Below, in pieces: positions 1 to 9,286 of a DNA stretch of 64,000 nt. Source of the DNA: Xanthomonas sp. 3793 (GTDB lineage Bacteria; Pseudomonadota; Gammaproteobacteria; Xanthomonadales; Xanthomonadaceae); assembly GCF_024806835.1 (NCBI RefSeq), contig NZ_JANTYU010000002.1, positions 780,233-844,232 on the forward strand. The letters run 5' to 3'. A program made the position numbers and the translations under genes. The notes under the pieces are model-generated. The model was not told the origin of the DNA. It searched no databases and saw only the letters and a program-made list of their open reading frames with translations. Every line of letters begins with the position of its first letter. Position 1 is the stretch's first letter.

Positions 1-810
1 AGCACCTGCTTCAGCGGGCACGTGGATGCCGGCGCGCCGGTGCGCTGGCTGCGCACCTCGCCGGAATATCCGCTCAAGCGATTGCTCGCAGCCGGCCTGG
101 GCGATTGTTACGAACTGGGACGCGTGTTTCGCAATGGCGAAGCCGGCGGCCGGCACAATCCGGAATTCAGCATGCTCGAGTGGTATCGGGTGGGCTGGGA
201 CGACCGCGCCCTGGCCCAGGAAGCCATCGCGCTGGTCCAGCGCGCCCTGGCCCTGGTGCAGCGCCAAGCGACGGTACAGGTGCTCAGCTATCGCGAGCTG
301 TTCGTGCAACGCCTGGGCATCGACCCCTTGCTGGACCCGGTCGACACGCTGCGTGCAGTACTGCATGACGTCGCCATCGATCCGCAGGGACTGACGCGCG
401 ACGATTGGCTGGACCTGTTGATGACCCATCGCCTCCAGCCGGGCTTTGCCAGCGATACCTTGACCGTGGTGCACGACTGGCCCGCCAGCCAATGCGCGCT
501 GGCGCGGATCCGTCACGACAGCCCGCCGGTGGCCGAGCGCTTCGAGCTGTATCTGGGCGCCTATGAAGTGGCCAACGGCTACCACGAATTGAACGACGCC
601 CGGGAGCAACGGGCCCGCTTCATCCGCGACAACAGCGTGCGTGCGGCGCGCGGCTTGCCGCAGCTGCCGCTGGATGAGCACCTGCTGGCGGTGTTGTCGC
701 AGCTGCCCGATTGCGCCGGCGTGGCGGTGGGAGTGGATCGGCTATTGATGGCCTTGCGCGGCACTACGCAGATTGCCGACGTGCTGGCATTCGACTTCGC
801 GCGCGCCTGA
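1..810 (+). CDS. epmA: EF-P lysyltransferase EpmA (5' end outside window)
   Basis: C-terminal part of an EpmA/PoxA/GenX enzyme, the lysyl-tRNA synthetase paralogue that attaches beta-lysine to a conserved lysine of elongation factor P. The frame is open from base 1 with no convincing start, so the gene begins upstream; about 269 residues are present, against roughly 320 usual for the family. Visible class II synthetase features are the SPEYPLKRLLAAG stretch, the motif 2 region with RVFRNGE and RHNPEFSMLEW, and the motif 3 end with GVAVGVDRLLMAL close to the stop. No domain follows the catalytic core, as expected for EpmA, which lacks the anticodon-binding domain. Family assignment is confident; substrate is inferred from family. 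Confidence 0.93.
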   Translation, partial: STCFSGHVDAGAPVRWLRTSPEYPLKRLLAAGLGDCYELGRVFRNGEAGGRHNPEFSMLEWYRVGWDDRALAQEAIALVQRALALVQRQATVQVLSYRELFVQRLGIDPLLDPVDTLRAVLHDVAIDPQGLTRDDWLDLLMTHRLQPGFASDTLTVVHDWPASQCALARIRHDSPPVAERFELYLGAYEVANGYHELNDAREQRARFIRDNSVRAARGLPQLPLDEHLLAVLSQLPDCAGVAVGVDRLLMALRGTTQIADVLAFDFARA

Positions 811-1252
811 TGCGTTGGCAGGCAGTGGCGGCGTAACAGGCACCGAGAGCGGCCAATGAACTGGCTACGCGCATCGCCAGGCGGGTGTAGGCGGTACTCG
901 GCGCGGTACGTAGTGCCCGTTGCGCGCGTCACTCCGGTTCGAGCGCACTGTTCATGCCCACCTGACGACGACTTGCCAGGCGTTCTTGGCCGCTCCTGAT
1001 TCACTATGGGAATGCAGTTGTCGCGTCGCTGTAGGCCGCAGTGGGCCAGCACCGATCACGGCATAGATCCAATCGGTGCAACTCACTGCATGCAAGCAAT
1101 ACCGCCCGCACCCGGCAGTGCGACCACCACGATGGCGTGACGCTGCCATCCGGTTGTCATCGCCGCCGTATTGCCATCTTCACATCGATGATGCTCTCAT
1201 CTTCACGTCCACGGGGGCGCGACGTCGATCGTTTCGGGTGAGGATTGTTGGC
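811..1252. other. intergenic region without a recognisable gene
   Basis: 442 bases between epmA and the DUF3011 gene. Open frames exist on both strands but their translations are Arg/Ser/Thr-rich and show no domain or credible start. I see no T-run hairpin after epmA. Nothing can be called here. Confidence 0.5.
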
Positions 1253-1936
1253 ATGAAGTGGCTGATCAGCTTATGCGGTTTGTGGTGCCTGCCGCTGCTG
1301 ATGCTCGCTGATGCGCGTGCCGCCGAGCGGGGCTCGGGCGTGGTGCGTTGCGAATCCAAGGACCTGGCCCGCGTGCACTGCGCGATGGATGTCGCCAGCG
1401 GCGTGCAGCTGGTCCGTCAGCTCTCCGAAACCAGCTGCATCCGCGGCAGCGAATGGGATGTCGACCGCGACGGTGTGTGGGTGGAGCAGGGCTGCCGTGC
1501 CGAATTCGCCACCGCTGCGCCTGCGGCTACCTTGATGCGGCGGGTGGTGCGCTGCGATTCCAATGGCGGCAAGGTTGCGTGCCCGGTGGTGCTGCGCGGC
1601 GCGCCGGTACGCCTGCTGCGCCAGCGCTCGATGTGGCCGTGCAAGGAAGGCCGCACCTGGGGAACGCGCCGTAACGAAATCTGGGTGTCGCGCGGTTGCG
1701 ACGGCGAGTTCGAGGTCGGTGCCGAAGATGGCTCCGGGTTCGTGGCGGTGCCGCGCATGGTCACCTGCGAATCGAAGAAGAGCACGCGCCGCACCTGCGG
1801 GGTGTCGGTGGAGCGCAAGGTGCGCCTGGGCCGGCAGATATCCCGAACGCCGTGCGTGGAGGGCCAGACCTGGGGCTGGAGCCGCGACGGGGTGTGGGTC
1901 AACGACGGTTGCCGCGCCGAGTTCATCGTCGACTGA
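1253..1936 (+). CDS. secreted DUF3011 repeat protein
   Basis: Predicted exported protein of 227 residues with a Sec signal peptide (MKWLISLCGLWCLPLLMLAD, cleavage after ADARA). The mature part has three copies of a Cys-containing unit of about 60-70 residues. Each runs V-x-C-[ED]-S near its start, then a second Cys, a R-Q/R-x-S block, Cys-x-x-G-x-x-W, and ends with G-[VI]-W-V-x-x-G-C-x-[AG]-E-F. This is the DUF3011 pattern; the conserved cysteines suggest disulfide-bonded beta units in the periplasm or outside. The frame extends 59 codons upstream of this ATG, but that extension is Arg-rich and unlike protein; the ATG directly before the signal peptide, with GAGG upstream, is preferred. Function unknown. 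Confidence 0.82.
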   Translation: MKWLISLCGLWCLPLLMLADARAAERGSGVVRCESKDLARVHCAMDVASGVQLVRQLSETSCIRGSEWDVDRDGVWVEQGCRAEFATAAPAATLMRRVVRCDSNGGKVACPVVLRGAPVRLLRQRSMWPCKEGRTWGTRRNEIWVSRGCDGEFEVGAEDGSGFVAVPRMVTCESKKSTRRTCGVSVERKVRLGRQISRTPCVEGQTWGWSRDGVWVNDGCRAEFIVD

Positions 1937-2400
1937 GCGGCTGACAAGCCCGTTGGGTGTCGGCCTAAGTATTGAGCGGGATGTCGGCTTGCGCCGTAGC
2001 GCGCTGATCTGTGGTTTGGTCGCAGCGTCCTTGCCCGCCCACCATCCCGGCACGTGCTGAAGGTACGTCCTCGCAAGCTGTCACGCCGTCCACGCCGCGT
2101 AAGATCCCGCGACGCTGGGCGGGCAAGGACCAGTCGAGATGGTCGGCGTGCGTGGTTTGCAACAAGCAATCGGCAGACAGCGACGCGCTGCCCTCGTTCT
2201 TCAATAAACCACTAGCCAACTGTCTGGTGCGGTGTCCTCGCCGATTGCGGGACCGTTGGCGGCATGGATGCCGCCACCGAGCCCCCATGGACGGGTTCAC
2301 GGCGTGTCCCGCGAGCGGCGAGGGCACCGCGCCCTCAACCAACCGGGCGTTTGCGCTTACGCATCGCCGTGCGCGCTGCGAGCTGCCCATTGACGGCCCA
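1937..2400. other. intergenic region without a recognisable gene
   Basis: Stretch between the DUF3011 gene and the mtnA promoter. An open frame of about 140 codons crosses it on the plus strand, but its composition (Pro/Arg/Thr-rich) and lack of any domain argue against coding. No clear terminator or repeat is seen. Confidence 0.5.
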
Positions 2401-2429
2401 CTGACTGCACCGCCCCTGCGCCTTACAAT
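2401..2429 (+). promoter_or_regulatory. sigma-70-type promoter for mtnA, probably leaderless
   Basis: A -35-like CTGACT (2401-2406) is separated by 17 bases from the -10-like TACAAT (2424-2429). The expected transcription start, about 7 bases past the -10, coincides with the A of the mtnA ATG at 2436, and no Shine-Dalgarno sequence precedes that ATG. This suggests a leaderless transcript. The elements are seen; the start site is inferred. Confidence 0.55.
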
Positions 2430-2435
2430 AGACGC

Positions 2436-3500
2436 ATGAACGACAGCGCCCATATCGATTACGCCCGCTACGACCACATCCGTCCGCTGTTGTGGACCGG
2501 CGATGCCCTGGAATTGCTTGACCAACGCAAGTTGCCTTTCGTGGTGGAGCATGTGCGCTGCCAGAGCAGCGATGCGGTGGCCGAGGCCATCCATTCGCTT
2601 GCCGTGCGTGGTGCGCCGGCAATCGGTATCGCAGCCGGGTGGGGCGTGGTGTTGGCGGCGCGCGACATCGCTGCCGACGATGGCAGTGCGGCACTGCAGA
2701 AACTCGAACCGGCGCTGTTGCGGCTCAATGCTGCGCGCCCGACCGCGGTCAACCTGGCCTGGGCATTGATGCGCATGCGTCGCGTGCTGGGCGCGACCGG
2801 TGCCGACTGGCGCGAGGTGATTGCGCGCGAGGCACAGGCCATCGCCGATGAAGACCTGGCCGCCAATCGTCACATGGGCGCGCTCGGTGCCGGGCTGATC
2901 GCGCCGGGTAGCGGCGTGCTGACCCACTGCAATACCGGCTCGCTGGCCACCGCCGGTTTCGGCACTGCGCTGGGCGTGATTCGCGCCGGCATGGCGCAGC
3001 AACGCATCGCCAAGGTGTTCGCCGGCGAAACCCGCCCGTGGCTGCAGGGCGCGCGCCTGACCGTGTGGGAACTGCAGCAGGACGGCATCGATGCCACCCT
3101 GATCGCCGATTCGGCGGCCGCGCATCTGATGAAATCCGGCCTTGTGCAATGGGTGATCGTCGGTGCGGACCGCATCTGCGCCAACGGCGATACCGCCAAC
3201 AAGATCGGCACCTATCAGCTGGCCATTGCCGCACGCCACCATGGGGTCAAGTTCATGGTGGTGGCGCCGTCGTCGACGGTGGACATGGCCACCAGCGATG
3301 GCGATCAGATCGAGATCGAACAGCGCGATCCCGGCGAGCTGTTCGGCGTGGGCGGGGTGCGGACCGTGGCCGAGGGCATCCATGCCTGGAACCCGGTGTT
3401 CGACGTCACCCCGGGGGCACTGATCGATGCCATCGTCACCGAGCGAGGGGTGATCGAGCACCCCGATCCGGCCCGAATGCAGGCCGCTTTCGGCAGCTGA
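2436..3500 (+). CDS. mtnA: methylthioribose-1-phosphate isomerase
   Basis: 354-residue isomerase of the methionine salvage pathway, converting 5-methylthioribose-1-phosphate to 5-methylthioribulose-1-phosphate in the cytoplasm. It is the eIF2B-alpha-like MtnA family at usual length. Signature stretches include [15 protein letters not shown] near residue 56, the [10 protein letters not shown] loop with the predicted catalytic Cys165, and [17 protein letters not shown] with Asp245. The 80-residue spacing of that Cys/Asp pair fits the characterised bacterial enzymes. No other methionine-salvage gene lies beside it; gyrA follows after 210 bases with its own promoter. The start is fixed by the promoter placed immediately upstream and by the lack of a ribosome site. 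Confidence 0.95.
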   Translation: MNDSAHIDYARYDHIRPLLWTGDALELLDQRKLPFVVEHVRCQSSDAVAEAIHSLAVRGAPAIGIAAGWGVVLAARDIAADDGSAALQKLEPALLRLNAARPTAVNLAWALMRMRRVLGATGADWREVIAREAQAIADEDLAANRHMGALGAGLIAPGSGVLTHCNTGSLATAGFGTALGVIRAGMAQQRIAKVFAGETRPWLQGARLTVWELQQDGIDATLIADSAAAHLMKSGLVQWVIVGADRICANGDTANKIGTYQLAIAARHHGVKFMVVAPSSTVDMATSDGDQIEIEQRDPGELFGVGGVRTVAEGIHAWNPVFDVTPGALIDAIVTERGVIEHPDPARMQAAFGS

Positions 3501-3596
3501 GCCGGACCGGCGGCAAGGTTGCCGCCAACGTCCCGCCAAAATCCCCGCAAGTGCTTGTTTCTGGCCGTAAAGCGACGGTATCGGGAAGCCCCTTCG

Positions 3597-3605
3597 TGGT
3601 ACAAT
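3597..3605 (+). promoter_or_regulatory. extended -10 promoter upstream of gyrA
   Basis: TGGTACAAT gives a TGn extended -10 joined to TACAAT (3600-3605). There is no good -35 at 16-18 bases, which is tolerated by extended -10 promoters. A start near 3612 would leave a leader of about 100 bases before the gyrA ATG. Confidence 0.5.
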
Positions 3606-3623
3606 CCGGGGCTTGAATCGATC

Positions 3624-3690
3624 GGCGGGAGCGTGGGGTCGGCAGCCTGTGACTAAGGCGCCCCCGACGCGGCTTTCCGGCTCGCCCGCC
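3624..3690 (+). other. structured 5' leader of gyrA
   Basis: Between the putative promoter and the gyrA start are nested complementary segments: GGCGGGAGC (3624-3632) against GCTCG-CCCGCC (3680-3690) with a two-base bulge, and GCGT-GGGG (3631-3638) against CCCC-G-ACGC near 3662-3670. Together they would form an extended bulged stem ending 20 bases before the ATG. Role unknown. Confidence 0.4.
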
Positions 3691-3710
3691 ACCTCACTTA
3701 CGGAACCCGA

Positions 3711-6419
3711 ATGGCAGAAACCGCCAAGGAAATCATCCAGGTCAACCTGGAAGACGAGATGCGCAAGAGCTATCTCGATTACGCGATGAGCGTGATCGTG
3801 GGCCGCGCACTCCCCGATGCCCGTGATGGCCTCAAACCTGTGCACCGCCGCGTGTTGTTCGCGATGCACGAACTGGGCGCCCACAGCAACAAGGCCTACT
3901 TCAAGTCGGCGCGTATCGTCGGCGACGTCATCGGTAAATACCATCCGCACGGCGACCAGTCGGTATACGACACGCTGGTGCGCATGGCGCAGCCGTTCTC
4001 GTTGCGCTACATGATGGTGGACGGTCAGGGTAACTTCGGTTCGGTCGACGGCGATTCGGCCGCGGCGATGCGTTATACCGAGTCGCGCATGTCGCGGCTG
4101 GCGCATGAACTGATGGCCGATATCGACAAGGAAACCGTCGATTTCCAGCCCAATTACGATGAAAAGGAACTGGAACCGACGGTCATGCCGACGCGGTTCC
4201 CGAGCCTGCTGGTCAACGGTTCGGCCGGTATCGCGGTGGGCATGGCCACCAATATCCCGCCGCACAACCTGACCGAGGCGATCAACGCCTGCATCGCGCT
4301 GATCGACACGCCCGAGCTGGACGTCGAAGGCTTGATGGAATACATCCCGGGCCCGGATTTCCCCACCGCCGGCATCATCAACGGCACCGCCGGCATTGCC
4401 GCGGGCTATCGCACCGGCCGCGGCCGCGTGCGCATCCGCGCCAAGGCCGATGTTGAAGTGGCCGACAACGGCCGCGAGGCGATCGTCGTCACCGAGATCC
4501 CGTACCAAGTCAACAAGGCGCGGTTGATCGAAAAGATCGCCGAGCTGGTCAAGGAAAAGAAGCTCGAAGGCATCAGCGAGCTGCGCGATGAGTCCGACAA
4601 GGACGGCATGCGCATCTACATCGAAATCAAGCGCGGCGAGTCGGCCGAGGTTGTGCTCAACAACCTGTACCAGCAGACCCAGATGGAGTCGGTGTTCGGC
4701 ATCAACATGGTGGCGCTGATCGACGGCCGCCCGCAGTTGATGAACCTCAAGCAGATGCTGGAGGCGTTCATCCGCCACCGCCGCGAGGTGGTCACCCGCC
4801 GCACCATTTACGAACTGCGCAAGGCGCGTGCGCGTGCGCATGTGCTGGAAGGCCTGACCGTTGCGTTGGCCAACATCGATGAAATGATCGAGTTGATCAA
4901 GACCTCGGCCAACCCGCAGGAAGCGCGCGAGCGCATGCTGGCCAAGACCTGGGAACCGGGTCTGGTCGGTGCGCTGCTGGGCGCGGCCGGCGCCGAGGCC
5001 TCCAAGCCGGAAGACCTGGCGCCGGGCGTGGGCCTGGCCAATGGTTTCTATCAGCTCAGCGAAGTGCAGGCCGCGCAGATCCTGGAAATGCGTCTGCATC
5101 GCCTGACCGGGTTGGAACAGGAAAAGCTGACCGACGAGTACAAGCAGTTGCTCGAGGTCATCCAGGGCCTGATCCGCATCCTGGAAAACCCGGACGTGCT
5201 GCTGCAGGTGATCCGCGACGAGCTGATCAACATCCGCGAAGAGTACGGCGACGAGCGCCGCACCGAGATCCGTCACAGCGAAGAAGATCTGGATATTCTC
5301 GATCTGATCGCGCCGGAAGACGTGGTGGTGACGCTGTCGCACGCCGGTTATGCCAAGCGTCAGCCGGTGAGCGCGTATCGCGCGCAGCGGCGTGGTGGCC
5401 GTGGCCGGTCTGCCGCGGCGACCAAGGAAGAGGATTTCATCGACCAGCTGTGGCTGGTCAACACGCACGACACGCTGCTGACCTTCACCAGCAGCGGCAA
5501 GGTGTTCTGGCTGCCTGTGCATCAATTGCCGGAAGCCGGCTCCAATGCGCGTGGCCGCCCGATCATCAACTGGATTCCGCTGGAATCCGGCGAGCGGGTG
5601 CAGGCGGTATTGCCGGTGCGCGAATACGCCGACAACCGCTTTGTGTTCTTCGCTACCCGCAACGGTACCGTCAAGAAGACCCCGCTGAGCGAATTCGCCT
5701 TCCGTCTGGCGCGCGGCAAGATCGCCATCAATCTGGATGAAGGCGATGCGCTGGTCGGCGTGGCCCTGACCGACGGCGATCGCGACGTGCTGTTGTTCGC
5801 CTCCAACGGCAAGACCGTGCGCTTCGGCGAGTCCACCGTGCGTTCGATGGGCCGTACCGCCACCGGCGTGCGTGGTATCCGCATGCCCAAGGGCGAGGAA
5901 GTGGTCAGCCTGATCGTGTCCGACCCGGCCGGTGGCATCGAGATCGAGTCCGATGAAGACGCTGCCGACGAAGTCGTCGACACCGCCGACGGCGCCGATG
6001 CAGGCGTGATTGAAGTCGCCGACGACGGCAATGTGGCCTATATCCTCACCGCCACCGAGAACGGCTACGGCAAACGCACTCCGCTGGCCGAGTATCCGCG
6101 CAAGGGGCGCGGTACGCAGGGCGTGATCGGTATCCAGACCACCGAGCGCAACGGCAAGTTGGTGCGTGCGGTGCTGCTGGGCGCTACCGACGAAGTGTTG
6201 CTGATCTCCGATGGCGGCACCCTGGTGCGCACACGCGGTTCGGAAATTTCGCGCGTGGGCCGCAATACCCAGGGCGTGACGTTGATCCGCTTGTCCAAGG
6301 GCGAAAAGCTGCAGGCGGTCGAACGCCTGGATGCATCGCTGGATGAAGTGGACGACGTGGTGGACGACGCGGGCGCAACCGCCGAGTCCGTCGCACTGCC
6401 ACCGGCAACCGAAGAGTGA
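3711..6419 (+). CDS. gyrA: DNA gyrase subunit A
   Basis: 902-residue GyrA, the DNA-cleaving subunit of gyrase, which works with GyrB as an A2B2 complex to introduce negative supercoils. The N-terminal winged-helix/tower part is standard; the catalytic tyrosine is Tyr122 in [10 protein letters not shown]. In the quinolone-determining region the sequence is [11 protein letters not shown], so residue 83 is Gln rather than the Ser of E. coli, with Asp87 kept. The GyrA box (QRRGGRG) begins the C-terminal pinwheel near residue 560. An acidic insertion rich in Asp/Glu/Ala lies near residues 745-770 inside the C-terminal domain, lengthening the protein over the E. coli enzyme. A strong terminator follows. 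Confidence 0.98.
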   Translation: MAETAKEIIQVNLEDEMRKSYLDYAMSVIVGRALPDARDGLKPVHRRVLFAMHELGAHSNKAYFKSARIVGDVIGKYHPHGDQSVYDTLVRMAQPFSLRYMMVDGQGNFGSVDGDSAAAMRYTESRMSRLAHELMADIDKETVDFQPNYDEKELEPTVMPTRFPSLLVNGSAGIAVGMATNIPPHNLTEAINACIALIDTPELDVEGLMEYIPGPDFPTAGIINGTAGIAAGYRTGRGRVRIRAKADVEVADNGREAIVVTEIPYQVNKARLIEKIAELVKEKKLEGISELRDESDKDGMRIYIEIKRGESAEVVLNNLYQQTQMESVFGINMVALIDGRPQLMNLKQMLEAFIRHRREVVTRRTIYELRKARARAHVLEGLTVALANIDEMIELIKTSANPQEARERMLAKTWEPGLVGALLGAAGAEASKPEDLAPGVGLANGFYQLSEVQAAQILEMRLHRLTGLEQEKLTDEYKQLLEVIQGLIRILENPDVLLQVIRDELINIREEYGDERRTEIRHSEEDLDILDLIAPEDVVVTLSHAGYAKRQPVSAYRAQRRGGRGRSAAATKEEDFIDQLWLVNTHDTLLTFTSSGKVFWLPVHQLPEAGSNARGRPIINWIPLESGERVQAVLPVREYADNRFVFFATRNGTVKKTPLSEFAFRLARGKIAINLDEGDALVGVALTDGDRDVLLFASNGKTVRFGESTVRSMGRTATGVRGIRMPKGEEVVSLIVSDPAGGIEIESDEDAADEVVDTADGADAGVIEVADDGNVAYILTATENGYGKRTPLAEYPRKGRGTQGVIGIQTTERNGKLVRAVLLGATDEVLLISDGGTLVRTRGSEISRVGRNTQGVTLIRLSKGEKLQAVERLDASLDEVDDVVDDAGATAESVALPPATEE

Positions 6420-6450
6420 TCGTGTAGCGTCATCGCTGCAGTCGAACGAA

Positions 6451-6477
6451 AACGCCGGCAATGCCGGCGTTTTTTTT
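6451..6477 (+). terminator. rho-independent terminator of gyrA
   Basis: Perfect stem AACGCCGGC / GCCGGCGTT with an AAT loop (6451-6471), followed by an uninterrupted T-run to 6477, 32 bases after the gyrA stop. Confidence 0.9.
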
Positions 6478-6640
6478 GTGTTCCAGTTTTATGTGCTTGA
6501 TTTGTTGCACGCGATGACATGTGCAACGCAGTGTTTACCCGTCATCCCCGCGAAAAACGCGGTGCTTTCACCGCTGCGGGTCGAAGGTAAGTGGCGGTGC
6601 GGCGGCGTTGCGTCGCCGCTGAGTCGAAGAGGAACAACTG

Positions 6641-9112
6641 ATGACGAATGTGGATCGTCCTTCCGGTCGCGGCCATTGGGCGCTTGCGATCCTGGGAGGC
6701 GTAATTGCCGTACTGGGTGCGGTGTTGCTGGCCGGTGGCGTGTGGTTGGCCGCGCTGGGTGGTTCCTGGTATTACGCTCCGGCTGGTGCGGCGATGCTGA
6801 TTTCAGGCGTGTTGCTGTTGCGTGGCCGCAACGCGGGCGCGTGGTGGTTTGCAGCTGTGGTGGCCAGCTCGCTGCTCTGGACATGGTGGGAGTCGGGCAG
6901 CGATTACTGGCGTTGGGTGCCGCGCCTGGGCCTGATCGTCGGTCTGGCGTTGGTGCTTGCGCTGCTGTTGCCCAGGCTGCAGCGCCCGGTATCGCGCGCG
7001 GTGTCGCGCAGCGTGGCGGGTGTGTTGGCGACGGTGTTTGTGTTCGCGTTCGCGCTGGCGTTCAAGCCGTTTGGGGTGACCGAGGCCGATGGCGCGTTGG
7101 CCCCTGCTGCAGGGATGGGCGGCGGCCTGGTCAATGGCGATGCACCGGCAGCGTCTGCAACGACCGACGTGCAACCGGCCAACGCGCCCGCCGACGGCGA
7201 TTGGGCCGCATACGGGCGTAGCCAGGCAGGTCAGCGCTATTCGCCGCTGCAACAGATCAACCGCGACAACGTCGCGCAGCTGCAGCAGGCCTGGGTCTTC
7301 CACACCGGAGACTTGCCAAGCAAGCGCTGGGGCGCGGAAACCACGCCGTTGAAGGTGGGCGACAGCCTGTACCTGTGTACTGCGCGCAACCAGGTGATCG
7401 CGCTGGATGCGTCCAGCGGCAAGCAGCGCTGGCGCTACGACCCCAAGGTCAGGGACGAGGCGATTCCGTATACCGCCGCGTGCCGTGGCGTGTCGTACTA
7501 CGAGGTGCCGGCCGTGACCACGACGGGCGCTGCCGAGGCCGCAACCGCCGGTTCGGCGCTGTGCCGCACGCGGGTGATCGAAGGCACGCTGGATGGACGC
7601 CTGATTGCGCTGGATGCACGTAGCGGTCAACTGTGCCCGGACTTCGGCAGCAATGGCCAGGTCGATATCACCGTGGGCATGGGCGACACCCCGCCGGGCT
7701 ATGTGTCGATCAATTCGCCGCCGGCCATTGTGCGCGGCGTGGTGGTCACCGGCCATCAGGTGCTGGATGGACAGAAGCGCTACGAACCCTCCGGTGTGAT
7801 CGAAGGGTTCGACGCGATCACCGGAAAACTGCGCTGGGCCTGGGACATGACCCATCCGGACTGGAATGGCGCACCACCGCCGGGGCAGACCTGGACGCGT
7901 GGTACGCCCAATATGTGGACCACTGCCGCTGCGGACGAGCAGTTGGGCTATGTGTACCTGCCGATGGGCAACTCCACCGCCGATTACTGGAGCAGCTCGC
8001 GTACGCCGCAGGAGAATCGCTACGCGACCTCGCTGGTGGCGCTGGATGTCACCACCGGCAAGCCGGTGTGGAATTTCCAGACCACCCATATCGATGCCTG
8101 GGATTACGACCTGGGTTCGCAGCCGAGCCTGATCGATTTCCCCAAGGACGGCGTCAACGTGCCGGCAGTGTTGCTGCCGAGCAAGCAGGGCGAGCTGTAT
8201 GTGCTGGATCGACGCACCGGCAAGCCGCTGGTTGGCGTGGAAGAGCGCGCGGTGCCCGCCGGTGGCGTCGAGCCACAGATGCGCGCAAAGACCCAGCCGT
8301 TTTCGCTGTATCACACGTTGCGCAAGCCGGATCTGACCGAACGCGACATGTGGGGCATGACCCCGATCGACCAATTGGTGTGTCGTATCCAGTTCCGCAA
8401 AGCCAGTTACAAGGGCATCTACACCCCACCGGAAGCCGAGCGGCATTCGATCGAATACCCCGGTTACAACGGCGGCTCCGATTGGGGCAGCGTGGCGGTG
8501 GACCCGCAGCGCGGCGTGATCGTGGCCAATTACAACGACATGCCGAACTACAACCTGCTGGTGCCGCGGGCCAAGGCCGACAAGCTGGGCTGGGCGCCGC
8601 GCGACCAGGTGCGCGGCGATGCAGGCGGCGCAGAAGGCGCGGGCGACCCGCAGGCCGGCACGCCGTATGCGATCAACGTCAACGCCGGCTGGCGGCTGCC
8701 GTTCACCAAGCTGTTGTGCAAGGAACCGCCGTATGGCGGCATCCGCGCCATCGATCTGGCCAGCGGCAAGACGCTGTGGGATCGCCCGTTCGGCAGTGCG
8801 CGCGGCAATGGCCCGTTCGGCATCCGCTCCGGCCTGCCGATCGAGATCGGGACGCCCAACAACGGTGGCTCGGTGGTGACTGCGGGCGGGCTGATCTTCA
8901 TCGCGGCAGCCACCGACGACTTGATCCGCGCCATCGACCTGTCGACAGGCAAGGAGCTCTGGCACGCCAAGTTGCCGGCAGGCGGGCAGGCCAACCCCAT
9001 GGTGTATTCCTATGGCGGCCGCGAGTACTTGGTGATCATGGCCGGCGGCCACCACTTCATGGAAACCCCGGCAGGCGACGCGTTGATCGCCTACGCATTA
9101 CCGCAGCATTAG
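6641..9112 (+). CDS. gcd: membrane-bound PQQ-dependent glucose dehydrogenase
   Basis: 823-residue quinoprotein that oxidises glucose (and related aldoses) to the lactone on the periplasmic face and passes electrons to ubiquinone. Residues about 12-145 form a cluster of hydrophobic helices, typical of the membrane anchor. The rest is an eight-bladed PQQ propeller beginning at DWAAYGRSQAGQRYSPLQQI. Propeller signatures include LDASSGKQRWRYDPK, WDMTHPDWNGAPPPG, the LPMGNSTADYW region and the C-terminal NNGGSVVTAGGLIFIAAATD. Length and order match the mGDH family. PQQ and divalent cation are needed by the family; no PQQ synthesis genes lie in the window. The ATG is preceded by GAGGAAC at suitable spacing. 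Other aldose substrates are possible. Confidence 0.93.
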   Translation: MTNVDRPSGRGHWALAILGGVIAVLGAVLLAGGVWLAALGGSWYYAPAGAAMLISGVLLLRGRNAGAWWFAAVVASSLLWTWWESGSDYWRWVPRLGLIVGLALVLALLLPRLQRPVSRAVSRSVAGVLATVFVFAFALAFKPFGVTEADGALAPAAGMGGGLVNGDAPAASATTDVQPANAPADGDWAAYGRSQAGQRYSPLQQINRDNVAQLQQAWVFHTGDLPSKRWGAETTPLKVGDSLYLCTARNQVIALDASSGKQRWRYDPKVRDEAIPYTAACRGVSYYEVPAVTTTGAAEAATAGSALCRTRVIEGTLDGRLIALDARSGQLCPDFGSNGQVDITVGMGDTPPGYVSINSPPAIVRGVVVTGHQVLDGQKRYEPSGVIEGFDAITGKLRWAWDMTHPDWNGAPPPGQTWTRGTPNMWTTAAADEQLGYVYLPMGNSTADYWSSSRTPQENRYATSLVALDVTTGKPVWNFQTTHIDAWDYDLGSQPSLIDFPKDGVNVPAVLLPSKQGELYVLDRRTGKPLVGVEERAVPAGGVEPQMRAKTQPFSLYHTLRKPDLTERDMWGMTPIDQLVCRIQFRKASYKGIYTPPEAERHSIEYPGYNGGSDWGSVAVDPQRGVIVANYNDMPNYNLLVPRAKADKLGWAPRDQVRGDAGGAEGAGDPQAGTPYAINVNAGWRLPFTKLLCKEPPYGGIRAIDLASGKTLWDRPFGSARGNGPFGIRSGLPIEIGTPNNGGSVVTAGGLIFIAAATDDLIRAIDLSTGKELWHAKLPAGGQANPMVYSYGGREYLVIMAGGHHFMETPAGDALIAYALPQH

Positions 9113-9131
9113 TGCTGGAAGTGGAAACAAA

Positions 9132-9160
9132 AACGCGCCGATAACGGCGCGTTTTTTTTT
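9132..9160 (+). terminator. rho-independent terminator of gcd
   Basis: Stem AACGCGCCG (9132-9140), loop ATAA, stem CGGCGCGTT (9145-9153), then T-run to 9160. The A-rich stretch on the other side could let it act in both directions, serving also the converging gene at 9287-10015. Confidence 0.88.
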
Positions 9161-9240
9161 GCGCTAGCCAGGCGCGGCTTCAAGGCCATCAATCCATGCG
9201 CACGCGGTGACTCCACAGTTCGCGCCACACACGCTCTTAC

Positions 9241-9282
9241 GATTCCCGATTCCCGATTCCCGAATCCCGAATCCCGAATCCC
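9241..9282. repeat. six-copy 7-bp tandem repeat
   Basis: Three copies of GATTCCC are followed by three copies of GAATCCC, ending 4 bases before the stop codon of the minus-strand gene. The switch from one variant to the other exactly halfway is notable. Such arrays can vary in copy number between strains. Confidence 0.85.
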
Positions 9283-9286
9283 GAAC

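Noticed and set aside
2011..2439. Possible 142-residue gene upstream of mtnA
   Set aside because: No domain, no ribosome site, biased Pro/Arg/Thr composition, and it runs across the mtnA promoter.
1965..6461. Open minus-strand frame of nearly 1500 codons
   Set aside because: It is antisense to gyrA and mtnA in a GC-rich genome where the complementary frame stays open; its translation is His/Gln/Arg-rich with no domain.
6803..9055. Long minus-strand frame opposite gcd
   Set aside because: Shadow of the glucose dehydrogenase gene; composition typical of antisense reading, no domain or ribosome site.
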